This document shows positions 36,799 to 45,200 of a stretch of 64,000 nucleotides of DNA, in pieces. The stretch's first letter is position 1. Each line of letters starts with the position of its first letter. The stretch covers positions 372,001-436,000 of the forward strand of contig JADGNA010000008.1 in the NCBI GenBank assembly GCA_015234465.1, written 5' to 3'. Source of the DNA: Salinibacterium sp. (GTDB lineage Bacteria > Actinomycetota > Actinomycetes > Actinomycetales > Microbacteriaceae). The notes under the pieces were generated by a model, which did not search any database, had not been told where the DNA came from, and saw only the letters and a program-made list of their open reading frames with translations. The translations under genes and the position numbers were made by a program.

Positions 36799-38002
36799 AC
36801 CCGCCCTCCTCGCAGCCGGGGGGCATCGCAAAGACCGCCGAACCGACCGGGGTCGTCCACTCGTTGAGCAGGTCGAGCTCGTCGAGACGGCGCTGAATGG
36901 GCACGAGCTGGGCCGCGACATCCGCCTGCAGTGAGACGAACAGCAGGCCGGAGTCGGAGACCTCCGCCCCCACAGGGGACTCGTCGTAGTTGTAGGCGCG
37001 GCGGAAGATCACCTCCTCGCCCCGCGACCGCCGCACGTGCGAGAACGCGGGGATCAGAGGGAACCCGACGGCGGACTTCGCCGCAAGGTCCGGTTCGTCG
37101 AACTCCGCTCGCGCTCCCTCCGAGCTGCTCGTGAGCGGGGCACCGTTCGACTGGAACCGCCCGAGCGCCTGGTCGCGGCCACTGCGGTCGAGGCGATCCC
37201 AACCGTCCAGGTCCATGTGGATGCGCCGCAGGACCAAGCCGGTACCGCCTGCCATCCACCCCTCGTTCGACCACACGGCGCGCTCGAACTCGGGGGTTCC
37301 CGGCACGGGGTTGCTCGTGCCATCCACCTGTCCGAACAGGTTGCGCATAGTGGTGCCCGAGCGTTCCGAGCCGTGCGCTCGCCGGAATCCTCGCTGCGAC
37401 CATCGCAGGCGGGCGAAGGAGCGAGCATCCTTGAGCAGCATCCGCACCGCGTGCGCCACCGTCACCTGGTCGTCGGCGGCCACCTGCAGCAGCAGGTCAC
37501 CATCGCTGAACTCCGGGCGCAGCCGATCGATGCCGAAGGCGGGCAAGGGGGCGAGCCACTCTGGCGCCCGCCCACCCACGCGCGACACCAGGCCGGGCCC
37601 GAAACCGAACGTCACGGTGAGCCTGGCGGGTGTCACCGCCAGTTCCGGCTCCGTGTCGGCGAGGGGAGGCAGCCCCCGGGTCAGACGGGAGGCATCGTCG
37701 CTCAGGATACGCATGAGGCGCCGCAGCCCGTCTCGGTCCACCTCCGGCAGCAGGTCGAGCGCAAGGAACACCGCATGCGCCTGCGGCTCCGTATCGAGCC
37801 CGGCCTGGTGCACACCATGGAACGGGATCGTCTCCTCGCCATGCAGCGGCTGCGCCACCGGCGCATCCGCCGCCGGGCGCATCGCCCGATCGATCCCCAT
37901 CGCCGCGACCGCCCCCACACCGGCGGCAGCACCCCCGAGGAGGAACTGCCGCCGGGTGGCGACAAGACGGCGGGCGCGGGCGGTTGCGTCACCCGCAGGC
38001 AT
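36773..38002 (-). CDS. DyP-type heme peroxidase, Tat-exported
   Basis: 409 residues from ATG at 38002, which overlaps the upstream stop as TGATG. Twin-arginine signal TRRQFLLGGAAAG at about 17-29. DyP hallmark GQVDGTSNP (GxxDG) near 230; proximal heme His in FSHVRRSRGEE near 330 preceded by LIPAFSH; catalytic Arg in FRRAYNYDES. It is exported folded and oxidises substrates with H2O2. In Streptomyces, a DyP of this type (DtpA) works with extracellular copper chaperones. Here it is third in the coupled operon CopC-PCuAC-DyP, so a role in copper-dependent extracytoplasmic chemistry is the best inference. Confidence 0.9.
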   Translation of the reverse strand: MPAGDATARARRLVATRRQFLLGGAAAGVGAVAAMGIDRAMRPAADAPVAQPLHGEETIPFHGVHQAGLDTEPQAHAVFLALDLLPEVDRDGLRRLMRILSDDASRLTRGLPPLADTEPELAVTPARLTVTFGFGPGLVSRVGGRAPEWLAPLPAFGIDRLRPEFSDGDLLLQVAADDQVTVAHAVRMLLKDARSFARLRWSQRGFRRAHGSERSGTTMRNLFGQVDGTSNPVPGTPEFERAVWSNEGWMAGGTGLVLRRIHMDLDGWDRLDRSGRDQALGRFQSNGAPLTSSSEGARAEFDEPDLAAKSAVGFPLIPAFSHVRRSRGEEVIFRRAYNYDESPVGAEVSDSGLLFVSLQADVAAQLVPIQRRLDELDLLNEWTTPVGSAVFAMPPGCEEGGFIGETLLV

Positions 38003-38565
38003 CAGTGGCCGCCGGAGTGTTCGGCCTCACCCTCGTAGTTCTCGTTCGCGCCCGCGAAGTCCTTCGCGGGTGCCGAGAACTCGAGCATGGACCCATCGGA
38101 GAAGCGCAGCTCGACGCTGATCTCCTCACCCGGCGAGAGAGGGCCCGTCAGGCCCATGAGCATGAGGTGGTCCCCGCCCGGTTCGAGCACACGCTGGCCA
38201 TTCGCGGCGATCGTGAAACCGCCGGAAACCTCGCGCATCGTCATGGTGCCGGACGCGTCCGCCACCGTCTCGTGCAGTTCGGTCGCCGACGCCGCATCCG
38301 TCGCCGCTGACACGACCATGGCCTCTGCGTCGCCGCCATTGTCGAGCACCACGAAGAGGCCCGTCATGCCGGCGTCGCCCGCCTTCACCCACGCGTCGGA
38401 GACCGTGACCACCTCGGCGGAGAAGGAAGCGGATGTCGCAGCATCCGTCGCGTCCTGCACGGCACAGCCCGCCAGCATGGCGAGCAGCCCGAAGGGCACG
38501 AGGGCAGCACTCATCCGGCGCCTCCGCACTGTTGTGCTGCGGGGCGCCATCGTTGCGGCGCTCAC
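38002..38565 (-). CDS. PCuAC-type copper chaperone lipoprotein
   Basis: 187 residues from GTG at 38565 (GTGA overlap with the copC stop); ATG at 38550 is the alternative. Signal with lipobox LAGC. The domain shows the PCuAC motif set H(M)x..: ELHETVADASGTMTMREV and GGDHLMLMGLTGPL, giving His and Met ligands for Cu(I). A second His-rich tail is present (EGEAEHSGGH). It receives and passes Cu(I) outside the membrane. Coupled with CopC and the DyP peroxidase. Confidence 0.9.
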   Translation of the reverse strand: MSAATMAPRSTTVRRRRMSAALVPFGLLAMLAGCAVQDATDAATSASFSAEVVTVSDAWVKAGDAGMTGLFVVLDNGGDAEAMVVSAATDAASATELHETVADASGTMTMREVSGGFTIAANGQRVLEPGGDHLMLMGLTGPLSPGEEISVELRFSDGSMLEFSAPAKDFAGANENYEGEAEHSGGH

Positions 38566-39191
38566 CGTGCGCTCGTCTCCGAGTCGCGGCGACCGCGCCG
38601 ACGGACTACGACAACCACGACAACGATGACGGCCGCCGCGATCACGACGATCGCTGCAATGACGCCGGCACTGAGCCCATCACCCTCGTCGCTCGCTTCG
38701 CTGTCGACCACCGCATCGTCGGATGTCGCCTCGGGGGTCTGCTCGGGCTCCTCCGTCTCCTCAGGCGCCTGCGGTTCCTCCGAGGGCGCCGCCGGGGCAT
38801 CCACCGTGAACGGCACGACACCAGAGATCGGGTGACCATCCTCTGAGACGACCTGCCAGCTCGCCTCGTAGGCACCGCCGGGCATCCCGTCGGCGAGCGG
38901 CACCGTCACCCGGCTGCCCTCAACGACGGGGGCGGAATCGACCCAGTCGCGACCCTCCCCATCGGCCACAACGACGAGCGTCGACGAACCACCCAGGGTC
39001 ATCAGTGCGCCAGAGAACTCGAGCACAAGCTGCTCGGGAGCCGACTCAAGCACCGCGCCCGAGGCCGGGTCGCTGCCGACGAGCGAATCATGGGCAGCCG
39101 CGGGAAGCGCGGGCACGGCGACGGCCCCCAGAGCGAGCGCCGCCCCGGCTGCGAGCGCGCCCAGGCGCGAAATGAATGTGGAACGGGACAT
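38562..39191 (-). CDS. copC: CopC-domain copper-binding protein with C-terminal anchor
   Basis: 209 residues from ATG at 39191 with GAAAGG upstream. Signal peptide ends PAAAHDSLVGSDPASGAVL, so the mature protein begins with the N-terminal His typical of CopC/YobA copper sites. The second site residues D and H lie in VVSEDGHPISGVVPF. A Glu/Pro-rich linker follows, then a single transmembrane segment and a basic end (RRRGRRDSETSAR). Two TM-less CopD parts are not seen. First gene of the copper operon. Confidence 0.88.
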   Translation of the reverse strand: MSRSTFISRLGALAAGAALALGAVAVPALPAAAHDSLVGSDPASGAVLESAPEQLVLEFSGALMTLGGSSTLVVVADGEGRDWVDSAPVVEGSRVTVPLADGMPGGAYEASWQVVSEDGHPISGVVPFTVDAPAAPSEEPQAPEETEEPEQTPEATSDDAVVDSEASDEGDGLSAGVIAAIVVIAAAVIVVVVVVVRRRGRRDSETSAR

Positions 39192-39249
39192 GTGTGAAAC
39201 CTTTCTCTCGACGCCACCGGTGGGCGTCACTCACGTTCTTGTGGGAAAT

Positions 39250-39870
39250 TCAGAATGCGAGTGCGAGAGGAGGGCCGCGGCGCGGATGCGAGGCACGGGC
39301 GAGACACGACGAGAGCGACAGACGGGAGAACTGCGGCAGCGGCATCCGCTCTGCGGCCACTCCCACCGGCTCGAGGTGTGCGGGCATGACCCGCGCGGCA
39401 ACCCAGGCGACGGCCCAGCCGGCGATGCGACGGATGCGCGCCAGCGCCGACTCCCCGCGGTGCACGGCGAGGATCGTCACGGTAGCGGCAACACCGTGCC
39501 ACAGCCACATCACGTCCGAGTCATAGGAGGCAGCGCCAACGCTCGACTCCGCGGCAACCATGACGAGACCGTGCGAGCCGTGCCCGGCAGTCGACGACAC
39601 GAGCGCGGTCGAGCCTCCCGAAGCGCCGATGACGAACAGCGTGTGGAAGAAGAACTGGCTCACGCCCACCGATACTGCGAGACGCCCGAACGAGAGACTC
39701 CAGCGCGCGAGGGCGATGCACACAGGGAGCGAGAGCATCCACGGAGTGAGGATGCCGAGCCAGCCGGGAACCTCGCCCCCGCCGAGCACGTGCGAGAGCA
39801 GCGCAACGAAGGTCGCTACCGTGGCTGCGGCGACCCCGCGCACCGCATGCCGCTGGCGAGACGACTCCAT
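39250..39870 (-). CDS. multi-pass membrane protein upstream of copC, unknown
   Basis: 206 residues from ATG at 39870; the longer frame would cross the tRNA and its terminator. Five hydrophobic segments can be seen (for example AAATVATFVALLSHVLGG and MWLWHGVAATVTILAVH). Conserved-looking His residues in ALLSHVLGG, FFFHTLF, GHGSHGL and WLWHGV point to metal handling. It lies 58 bp upstream of copC on the same strand and may belong to the same transcript. No family recognised. Confidence 0.65.
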   Translation of the reverse strand: MESSRQRHAVRGVAAATVATFVALLSHVLGGGEVPGWLGILTPWMLSLPVCIALARWSLSFGRLAVSVGVSQFFFHTLFVIGASGGSTALVSSTAGHGSHGLVMVAAESSVGAASYDSDVMWLWHGVAATVTILAVHRGESALARIRRIAGWAVAWVAARVMPAHLEPVGVAAERMPLPQFSRLSLSSCLARASHPRRGPPLALAF

Positions 39871-39916
39871 ACGTCCATTGTCCCACCGCGTTGATGGGTG
39901 CCCACACACGACGAAA

Positions 39917-39936
39917 GCCCCGCCGATCGGCGGGGC
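39917..39936. terminator. intrinsic terminator downstream of tRNA-Ala
   Basis: GCCCCGCC, loop GATC, then the perfect complement; on the minus strand it is followed by TTTCG. It lies 7 bp beyond the tRNA 3' end and is a textbook GC stem. Confidence 0.85.
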
Positions 39937-39943
39937 CTTCTGC

Positions 39944-40019
39944 TGGTGGACCCTAGGAGATTCGAACTCCTGACCTCCTCGATGCGAACGAGGCGCGCTA
40001 CCAACTGCGCCAAGGGCCC
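39944..40019 (-). tRNA. tRNA-Ala(CGC)
   Basis: 76 nt including an encoded CCA. Acceptor stem starts GGGCCCT and ends AGGGTCC, giving the G3:U70 wobble that identifies alanine tRNAs. Anticodon stem CCTCG/CGAGG holds loop TTCGCAT, anticodon CGC reading GCG. T-arm AGGAG-TTCGAAT-CTCCT. All arms pair well. Confidence 0.96.
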
Positions 40020-40072
40020 TCAAGCGGTATCTACGATAACACCATCGGCGCCGTCGACCGCACGGGCGGATA

Positions 40073-41086
40073 TCAGACCGCGCGACGGCGGCGCAGCGCC
40101 TCGTTGATGTCGGCCGGCGCGAGGTCGAGGTCGTCGATGACGCCCATGCTCGCGAAGCGGCTCGGTGCCTTCTCGGCGGGAGCGGGAGAAGCGGATGCCG
40201 CGGGCACGCCCTGAGCGGCCGCCGGCGCCTGCTCCGCCTGGCTGGCGCGCAGGGCCTGCTCGGCGCGGGCGGACGCCTCCTTCAGCTCCGCGGCGTGATC
40301 GCGTGACGGCGCGGCGGCGTCAGCCTGCTCGACGGCGACCGGCCGGGCGAGACGAGCCGCGGCATCCGCGAAGCTGACATGCGGCACGGCGGGGGCCTCC
40401 GGCCGTGAGAGGTAGAGCGGCTTGGGGATGGGGTTCGGCGTCCAGCCCGGCTTGGCCTCGGTATTCGCGGAGGACTTCTCCCAGAGGTCCTGCACGGGGG
40501 TCGAAACCTTGGGCGCCTGCTGCACGACGTCAGCGAGCTGCCTGCGCGCCTTCGACACGGCAGCAAGCTGGCCGAGCAGCACGGTGGCACCCGCGGCGAC
40601 GACGACGGATGCCACGAGGAGCACGGCACCCATCCCTGACACCGCCTGCACGCCTCCAGCGATGATGCCGACGATCGACGCGGCGAGCACGAGCGTCGAG
40701 ATCAGGCGCGAACGACGAAGTCGGCGGGAAGCGAGCGAGGTACGGGCGACATCCACCGCGATCGCGGGCTGGGTCTCGGCAAGTCGGTGGGCGGCGGCGC
40801 GCGCGTCGGCGGCCCGTTGGGCCCGCTCGATGGCACGGGTGCGCTGCATTTCGCGGTGCATGACCTTCTCCTGTTCGGCGACGCTGCGCGCCGAGTTCTC
40901 GACCCGCACCTGCTCAGGCATCTCAGCTGTCTCGGCGAGGATGCGGAGCGTCTGCTGCAGTCGCACGGTGTTGCGTTCGGTCGAGAGGTACTCGCGGCGA
41001 CGGAACCACGTCGGCACCAGATAGGCGAGCCAGAGCACCGCGGCGAGCGCGATGACCACGCTCGAACTGAGCCCCTCGAATCCCAT
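40073..41086 (-). CDS. SepX/GLPR-like divisome membrane protein (tentative)
   Basis: 337 residues. N-terminal membrane segment SSVVIALAAVLWLAYLVPTW followed by a charged coiled region to about residue 125, then two more hydrophobic segments (about 128-147 and 150-172) and a long Ala/Pro/Glu disordered tail ending DLAPADINEALRRRR. This matches the form of the actinobacterial protein encoded near galU-rimJ (SepX in Streptomyces, GLPR in Corynebacterium), a partner in cell division. The assignment is by shape and neighbourhood rather than motif. The glp/moeA-like gene usually in this locus is not seen here. Confidence 0.55.
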   Translation of the reverse strand: MGFEGLSSSVVIALAAVLWLAYLVPTWFRRREYLSTERNTVRLQQTLRILAETAEMPEQVRVENSARSVAEQEKVMHREMQRTRAIERAQRAADARAAAHRLAETQPAIAVDVARTSLASRRLRRSRLISTLVLAASIVGIIAGGVQAVSGMGAVLLVASVVVAAGATVLLGQLAAVSKARRQLADVVQQAPKVSTPVQDLWEKSSANTEAKPGWTPNPIPKPLYLSRPEAPAVPHVSFADAAARLARPVAVEQADAAAPSRDHAAELKEASARAEQALRASQAEQAPAAAQGVPAASASPAPAEKAPSRFASMGVIDDLDLAPADINEALRRRRAV

Positions 41087-41254
41087 GCCCCCAACGGTAC
41101 GAGTGGGGCGGCATAACGGGCGTCAGGTCGTGGGGGTGTGTCGGTTGTGAAACTGCTCCGCGGACCTGCCGCTCTGCCCCAGATCGCGGGGGTGTCGCTC
41201 CGGTATACCGGCCCAATAGCATTGGGCGACCTTTCGCCAACCCGAGGAATTACC

Positions 41255-41956
41255 TTGCACGCAGACTCCCCCGCCACCGCATCCGCCCAGCGCCCCCGCC
41301 GCCTCTCCGACCTGTTCGGCAACATGGAGCTGATCATCGTCGTGCTCCTCGGCCTCGTCTCGACCTTCACCGCCTACGCCTCGTTCCAGGCCGCCCTCTA
41401 CGACAGCCAGATGGCGGGCGCCTACACGAAGGGACAGACCGCAAGCACCGAGGCAGAATCGCTCTACCTCGAGGCCAACCAGCAGTACGTGCAAGACGTG
41501 CAGCTCTGGGCCACGCTCACGCAGCTCAGCATCGACTCCGAGTCGAGCGACGCCGCCCTCGCCGAGTCGGCACAGTCGAAGTTCGACACCATGTACTTCC
41601 AGTCGGTCAGCGAGGAGCTCGACGCCGCTATCACGTGGGCCAGCGAGGAGAACGACGCCGACCCCGAGCTCTACACGAGCCCCTTCGACCACGAGCCCTA
41701 CGTGGAAACCCTCTTCAGCCCATACCAGGAGGCCGCGGAACTCGCCGCCACCACGATCGCCAAGGGCGACGAGGCCAACAGCCTGAGTGACCGCCTCACC
41801 CTCAACACGGTGCTCATGGCGATCTCGCTGTTCCTGCTCGGTGTCGGCGCCGTCGTCAAGAGCCGGCGATCGCAGATCATCCTGACCGTGATCGCGACCG
41901 GCGTGTTCGTCGTCGCCGCCGGCCTCACGCTCGCGATCCCGTTCGTGGGACTCTAG
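41255..41956 (+). CDS. membrane protein with three TM segments, unknown
   Basis: 233 residues from a TTG at 41255, chosen because GAGGAA is 6-9 nt upstream; the frame is open from 41138. One hydrophobic segment at about 23-43 (LIIVVLLGLVSTFTAYASF), an acidic helical external domain about 50-170 rich in A/E/S/D, and two C-terminal segments. Its stop overlaps the rimJ-like stop by 4 bp (convergent). No family recognised. Confidence 0.65.
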   Translation: MHADSPATASAQRPRRLSDLFGNMELIIVVLLGLVSTFTAYASFQAALYDSQMAGAYTKGQTASTEAESLYLEANQQYVQDVQLWATLTQLSIDSESSDAALAESAQSKFDTMYFQSVSEELDAAITWASEENDADPELYTSPFDHEPYVETLFSPYQEAAELAATTIAKGDEANSLSDRLTLNTVLMAISLFLLGVGAVVKSRRSQIILTVIATGVFVVAAGLTLAIPFVGL

Positions 41957-42600
41957 GAGCGCTTCACACCGGCTGCCCGCCAGTCCGCCTCGGGAATCTC
42001 GGCGTTCAGGGCGGGCACCCGGTCGTCGAGCCATCGGCGCAGCACTCCCTGCCGCACCTCCTCCACGACGAGCGCGAAGCAGAAGTGGTCGCGCCAGTCG
42101 CCATCGATATGGATATAGCGGCGCCGCAGCCCCTCGTAGCGGAACCCCAGCTTCTCCACGACCCGCAGCGACGCCGAGTTCTCCGGCCGGATGCAGATCT
42201 CCATGCGGTGCAGGCCGAGGGTGAAGAAGCAGTGGTCGGTCGCAAGGGCGACCGCGGTCGGCGTCGCGCCACGGCCCGCGAAGCGTTCAGACACCCAGTA
42301 GCCGAGCGTCGCCGAGGCGAGTGACCCGAAGGTGATGCCCGAGACATTCAGCTGCCCCGCGAACTCCCCGTCGACCTCGATCGCGAAGGGGATGCCCTGG
42401 CCGGCGCGCGCATGGGCCAGGAGATTGCGGATGCTGTACTTGACGTCGAACTCGGTGGGCCCGTAGGGACTCGTCGCCTCCCAGCGGCTCAACCACGAAC
42501 GATTGTCGAGCAGCTCACGCTCCAAGGCGCGCGCATCGCGCACGCGAATCGGTCGGATCGTCACCGCGCCCTCCGAGAGGGTCGGCAGGGGGGCAGCCAC
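41953..42600 (-). CDS. RimJ/RimL-like GNAT N-acetyltransferase
   Basis: 215 residues. GNAT layout: ERELLDNRSWLSRWEAT, GQLNVSGITFGSLASATLGYWVSERFAGRGATPTAVALATDHCF (motif A), and IRPENSASLRVVEKLGFRYEGLRRRYIHIDGDWRDH (motif B). These match RimJ, which acetylates N-termini of ribosomal or other proteins. It starts 3 bp after the galU stop, the conserved actinobacterial galU-rimJ pair. Confidence 0.87.
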   Translation of the reverse strand: MAAPLPTLSEGAVTIRPIRVRDARALERELLDNRSWLSRWEATSPYGPTEFDVKYSIRNLLAHARAGQGIPFAIEVDGEFAGQLNVSGITFGSLASATLGYWVSERFAGRGATPTAVALATDHCFFTLGLHRMEICIRPENSASLRVVEKLGFRYEGLRRRYIHIDGDWRDHFCFALVVEEVRQGVLRRWLDDRVPALNAEIPEADWRAAGVKRS

Positions 42601-42603
42601 GGC

Positions 42604-43497
42604 TCAGTCCAGGGTGCCCACGAAGTCCTTGAGCCAGGGCCGGAGCTCCTCACCCAGGTCATCCCGGTCGACCGCGAGCTGCACGATCGCCTTGATGTAG
42701 TCGGCACGGTCACCCGTGTCGTAGCGGCGGCCGCGGAACACGACACCGTAGACCCCGCCCGTCGCCTCCGGCACCTGCGCCATCGTCTGCAGAGCATCCG
42801 TCAGCTGGATCTCCCCGCCACGGCCCGGCTCCGTGCGCTCCAGGATGCGGAACACCTCCGGCATGAGCACGTAGCGCCCGATGATGGCCAGGTTGGAGGG
42901 AGCCTCGCCCGGCGGCGGCTTCTCGACCATGCCTGTGATACAGACGACATCGTCCTCGTCGGTCTGCTCGACCGTTGCGATGCCGTACATATGGGTCTGC
43001 GAGGGGTCCACCTCGAGGAGGGCGACGACGCTCGCGTCACGAGCGGCCTGCACCTCGAGCATCCGGCTCAGCAGCACGTCGCGTGAATCGATGATGTCGT
43101 CGCCGAGCAGCACCGCGAAGGGCTCGTTGCCCACGTGCATCTTCGCCCGCAGCACGGCGTGGCCGAGGCCGAGCGGGTTGCCCTGGCGGACGTAGTGCAT
43201 GTCGGCGAGTTCGGTCGAGTAGTTGACCTTCTTCAGCCGCTCCGTGTCGCCCTTGGCCTCAAGCGTGGCCTCGAGCTCACTGTTGTGGTCGAAGTGGTTC
43301 TCGAGGGCGTTCTTGTTGCGGCCCGTCACCATCAAGACGTCGGTGAGGCCGGCGTTCACCGCCTCCTCCACCACGTACTGGATGGCCGGCTTGTCGACGA
43401 CCGGGAGCATCTCCTTCGGCATCGCCTTCGTGGCCGGGAGGAACCGGGTGCCAAGCCCCGCCGCCGGAATGACCGCTTTCGTGATGGTGAACGCCAT
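42604..43497 (-). CDS. galU: UTP-glucose-1-phosphate uridylyltransferase
   Basis: 297 residues from ATG at 43497. GalU signature VIPAAGLGTRFLPATKAMPKEMLPVVDKP at the N-terminus, then LGDDIIDS, VEKP and FRGRRYDTGDRADYI, all typical of the bacterial enzyme. It makes UDP-glucose for envelope glycans. Divergent from the cyclo-ligase gene across a short gap. Confidence 0.95.
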   Translation of the reverse strand: MAFTITKAVIPAAGLGTRFLPATKAMPKEMLPVVDKPAIQYVVEEAVNAGLTDVLMVTGRNKNALENHFDHNSELEATLEAKGDTERLKKVNYSTELADMHYVRQGNPLGLGHAVLRAKMHVGNEPFAVLLGDDIIDSRDVLLSRMLEVQAARDASVVALLEVDPSQTHMYGIATVEQTDEDDVVCITGMVEKPPPGEAPSNLAIIGRYVLMPEVFRILERTEPGRGGEIQLTDALQTMAQVPEATGGVYGVVFRGRRYDTGDRADYIKAIVQLAVDRDDLGEELRPWLKDFVGTLD

Positions 43498-43531
43498 GAG
43501 GCTTACAGTACCTTTCCCTAGGATGGCTTCT

Positions 43532-44122
43532 ATGTCAGACGAGTTACCGAATCTGAAACGCGCCATGCGCGCCGAGCTTCGGGAACGGCGTCGCATCATG
43601 ACCAGCAGCGAAGTCGAGAACGCCACCGAGCAGCTCACACTTCACCTCACGCGGCTGACAGAACGCCTAGGTGCGAAATACGTCGCGGCGTACCTACCGA
43701 ATCCCGACGAGCCCAACATCCGCCCCTGGTTGAACTGGGCGCACGAGCGCGGCCTGCGCGTGCTCCTCCCCATCTCGCGCGACGACGGCCTGCTCGACTG
43801 GGTGCTCGGCGACGGCGAACACGAGCTGGAGGGCCGCTTCGGCGTGCCCGAGGCCGTCGGCGAGGTGCTCGGCCCCATCGCGATCAACGAGGTCGACCTC
43901 ATCATCGTGCCGGCGGCATCCATCGACCGCAGCGGAATGCGCATGGGCTGGGGCCGCGGCTACTACGACCGGATGCTCGGGTCAATGCAGCAGCGCCCGC
44001 CGGTTTATGCTGTGGTATTCGACAATGAGCTGGTCGACGAAGTGCCCACCGACGTGCACGACAAGCCGGTTGACGGCGTCGTCACCCCCAGCGGAATCGT
44101 CGAACTTCAGCAGTCCACCTGA
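43532..44122 (+). CDS. 5-formyltetrahydrofolate cyclo-ligase
   Basis: 196 residues from ATG at 43532 (AGGA about 8 nt upstream; an ATG at 43523 is also possible). Family signature MGWGRGYYDRML near residue 140 binds ATP/Mg; other motifs KRAMRAELRERRR at the N-terminus and LLPISRDDG are typical. It converts 5-formyl-THF to 5,10-methenyl-THF using ATP. Position divergent from galU is conserved in actinobacteria. Confidence 0.92.
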   Translation: MSDELPNLKRAMRAELRERRRIMTSSEVENATEQLTLHLTRLTERLGAKYVAAYLPNPDEPNIRPWLNWAHERGLRVLLPISRDDGLLDWVLGDGEHELEGRFGVPEAVGEVLGPIAINEVDLIIVPAASIDRSGMRMGWGRGYYDRMLGSMQQRPPVYAVVFDNELVDEVPTDVHDKPVDGVVTPSGIVELQQST

Positions 44123-44139
44123 CCGACCGGAGCATCCGT

Positions 44140-44436
44140 ATGCCCACCTACGCCTACCGTTGCGCCTCGTGCGAGCACGCATTCGAGCAGTACCAGGCCT
44201 TCACCGACGACTCGCTCACCGACTGCCCCGCCTGCGGCACCCCTAGCCTGCGCAAGGTCTTCAACTCCATCGGAGTGACCTTCAACGGCTCGGGCTTCTA
44301 CCGCACCGACTCTCGCGGCACGTCTGACGCCAAGAAGGCGACGGATGCGTCTGGCTCGGCGTCCTCTGCCGGGTCATCCTCCTCGGCGTCGTCATCGTCG
44401 TCGTCTTCCTCTGCGCCGGCAGCAGCCTCCGCCTAG
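44140..44436 (+). CDS. FmdB-type zinc ribbon protein
   Basis: 98 residues. MPTYAYRCASCEHAFEQYQAF with CxxC, then DCPACGTPSLRKVFNS with the second CxxC: the FmdB/putative regulatory protein zinc ribbon. The last third is a Ser/Ala low-complexity tail. Function unknown. It starts 18 bp after the cyclo-ligase and is followed by mscL, probably one transcript. Confidence 0.88.
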   Translation: MPTYAYRCASCEHAFEQYQAFTDDSLTDCPACGTPSLRKVFNSIGVTFNGSGFYRTDSRGTSDAKKATDASGSASSAGSSSSASSSSSSSSAPAAASA

Positions 44437-44472
44437 CCGGGCACCAGCACCTCGCACACGAAGGAACGCATC

Positions 44473-44907
44473 ATGCTCAAGGGCTTTAAAGACTTCATCA
44501 TGCGCGGCAACGTCATCGACCTTGCCGTCGCCGTCGTCATCGGCACCGCATTCACGGCGATCGTCAACTCGATCGTCGAGAACCTCTTCAATCCGCTGAT
44601 CGGTGCGCTGTTCAGTGCTGAGAGCCTAGCGACGGCGTGGCCGGTCGAGATCCCGAGCATTGGCGGCGGCGAACCTGCCGTGCTGCAGCTCGGCGCCGTC
44701 GTGGCGTCTGTGATCCAGTTCCTGCTGATCGCCGCGGTCGTGTACTTCGTGTTCGTTTTCCCGATGAACAAGTTCCGGGAGCGCATCGAGGCCCGCAAGG
44801 CCGCCGGCGCTTCTGAGACCGTCGAGCCGCCGACCGAGCTCGAGCTGTTGCAGCAGATCCGCGACCTCCTCGCGAAGGACGCGGCGACCGGCCCAGCCAA
44901 GGAGTAA
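44473..44907 (+). CDS. mscL: large-conductance mechanosensitive channel
   Basis: 144 residues with AAGGAACG upstream. The MscL pattern is complete: LKGFKDFIMRGNVIDLAVAVVIGTAFTAIVNSIVENLFNPLIG (N-terminal helix and TM1, shown by LKGFKDFIMRGNVIDLAVAV), a periplasmic loop, TM2 (VIQFLLIAAVVYFVFVFPMN) and the C-terminal helix ELELLQQIRDLLAK. Homopentameric channel opening on membrane stretch to release solutes. Confidence 0.95.
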   Translation: MLKGFKDFIMRGNVIDLAVAVVIGTAFTAIVNSIVENLFNPLIGALFSAESLATAWPVEIPSIGGGEPAVLQLGAVVASVIQFLLIAAVVYFVFVFPMNKFRERIEARKAAGASETVEPPTELELLQQIRDLLAKDAATGPAKE

Positions 44908-44915
44908 CGCCCGGC

Positions 44916-44968
44916 GGGTTGGGTCGCGGGCCGGTTTCGATACGCTCGCCGCGCTCGCTACTCAACCC
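44916..44968. repeat. partial copy of the GGTTGAGTAG...CGTATCGAAACC element
   Basis: GGGTTGGG at 44916-44923 remains of one arm; the other arm is complete at 44933-44968, starting GGTTTCGATACGCTCGC and ending CTACTCAACCC. It lies between the mscL stop and a convergent gene. Same family as 25017-25149. Confidence 0.8.
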
Positions 44969-44991
44969 GAGATACGGCCGTGACAAGACGG

Positions 44992-45198
44992 TCAGCCCCA
45001 GTGGGGTGGCTTGTCGCGCTTGAGGCGCTCGTCGTTCTCGCCCTCCGCGTGGCGTGGCGGCTCGGGGACCCCGGACGGGTCGTAGCCGGGCACCGGTTCC
45101 GTCGTGACGCGGCGGCGCACCCGGGGGCGGCGCTGCGGCTCGGCGTCCGGGGTCGCTGGAGACGCGGCATCCGCCCGCCGCTCGTCGTGCTCAGCCAC
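44992..45198 (-). CDS. small hydrophilic protein downstream of helicase-like gene
   Basis: 68 residues from a GTG at 45198, two bases after the upstream stop, so coupled. Rich in Arg, Asp, Glu and Pro, with no hydrophobic segment; ends RLKRDKPPHWG. Probably disordered. No family recognised. Tight coupling suggests a partner of the large protein. Confidence 0.65.
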   Translation of the reverse strand: MAEHDERRADAASPATPDAEPQRRPRVRRRVTTEPVPGYDPSGVPEPPRHAEGENDERLKRDKPPHWG

Positions 45199-45200
45199 GG

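Noticed and set aside
39816-40013. 65-residue minus-strand frame over the tRNA
   Set aside because: Overlaps tRNA-Ala and its terminator; not a gene.
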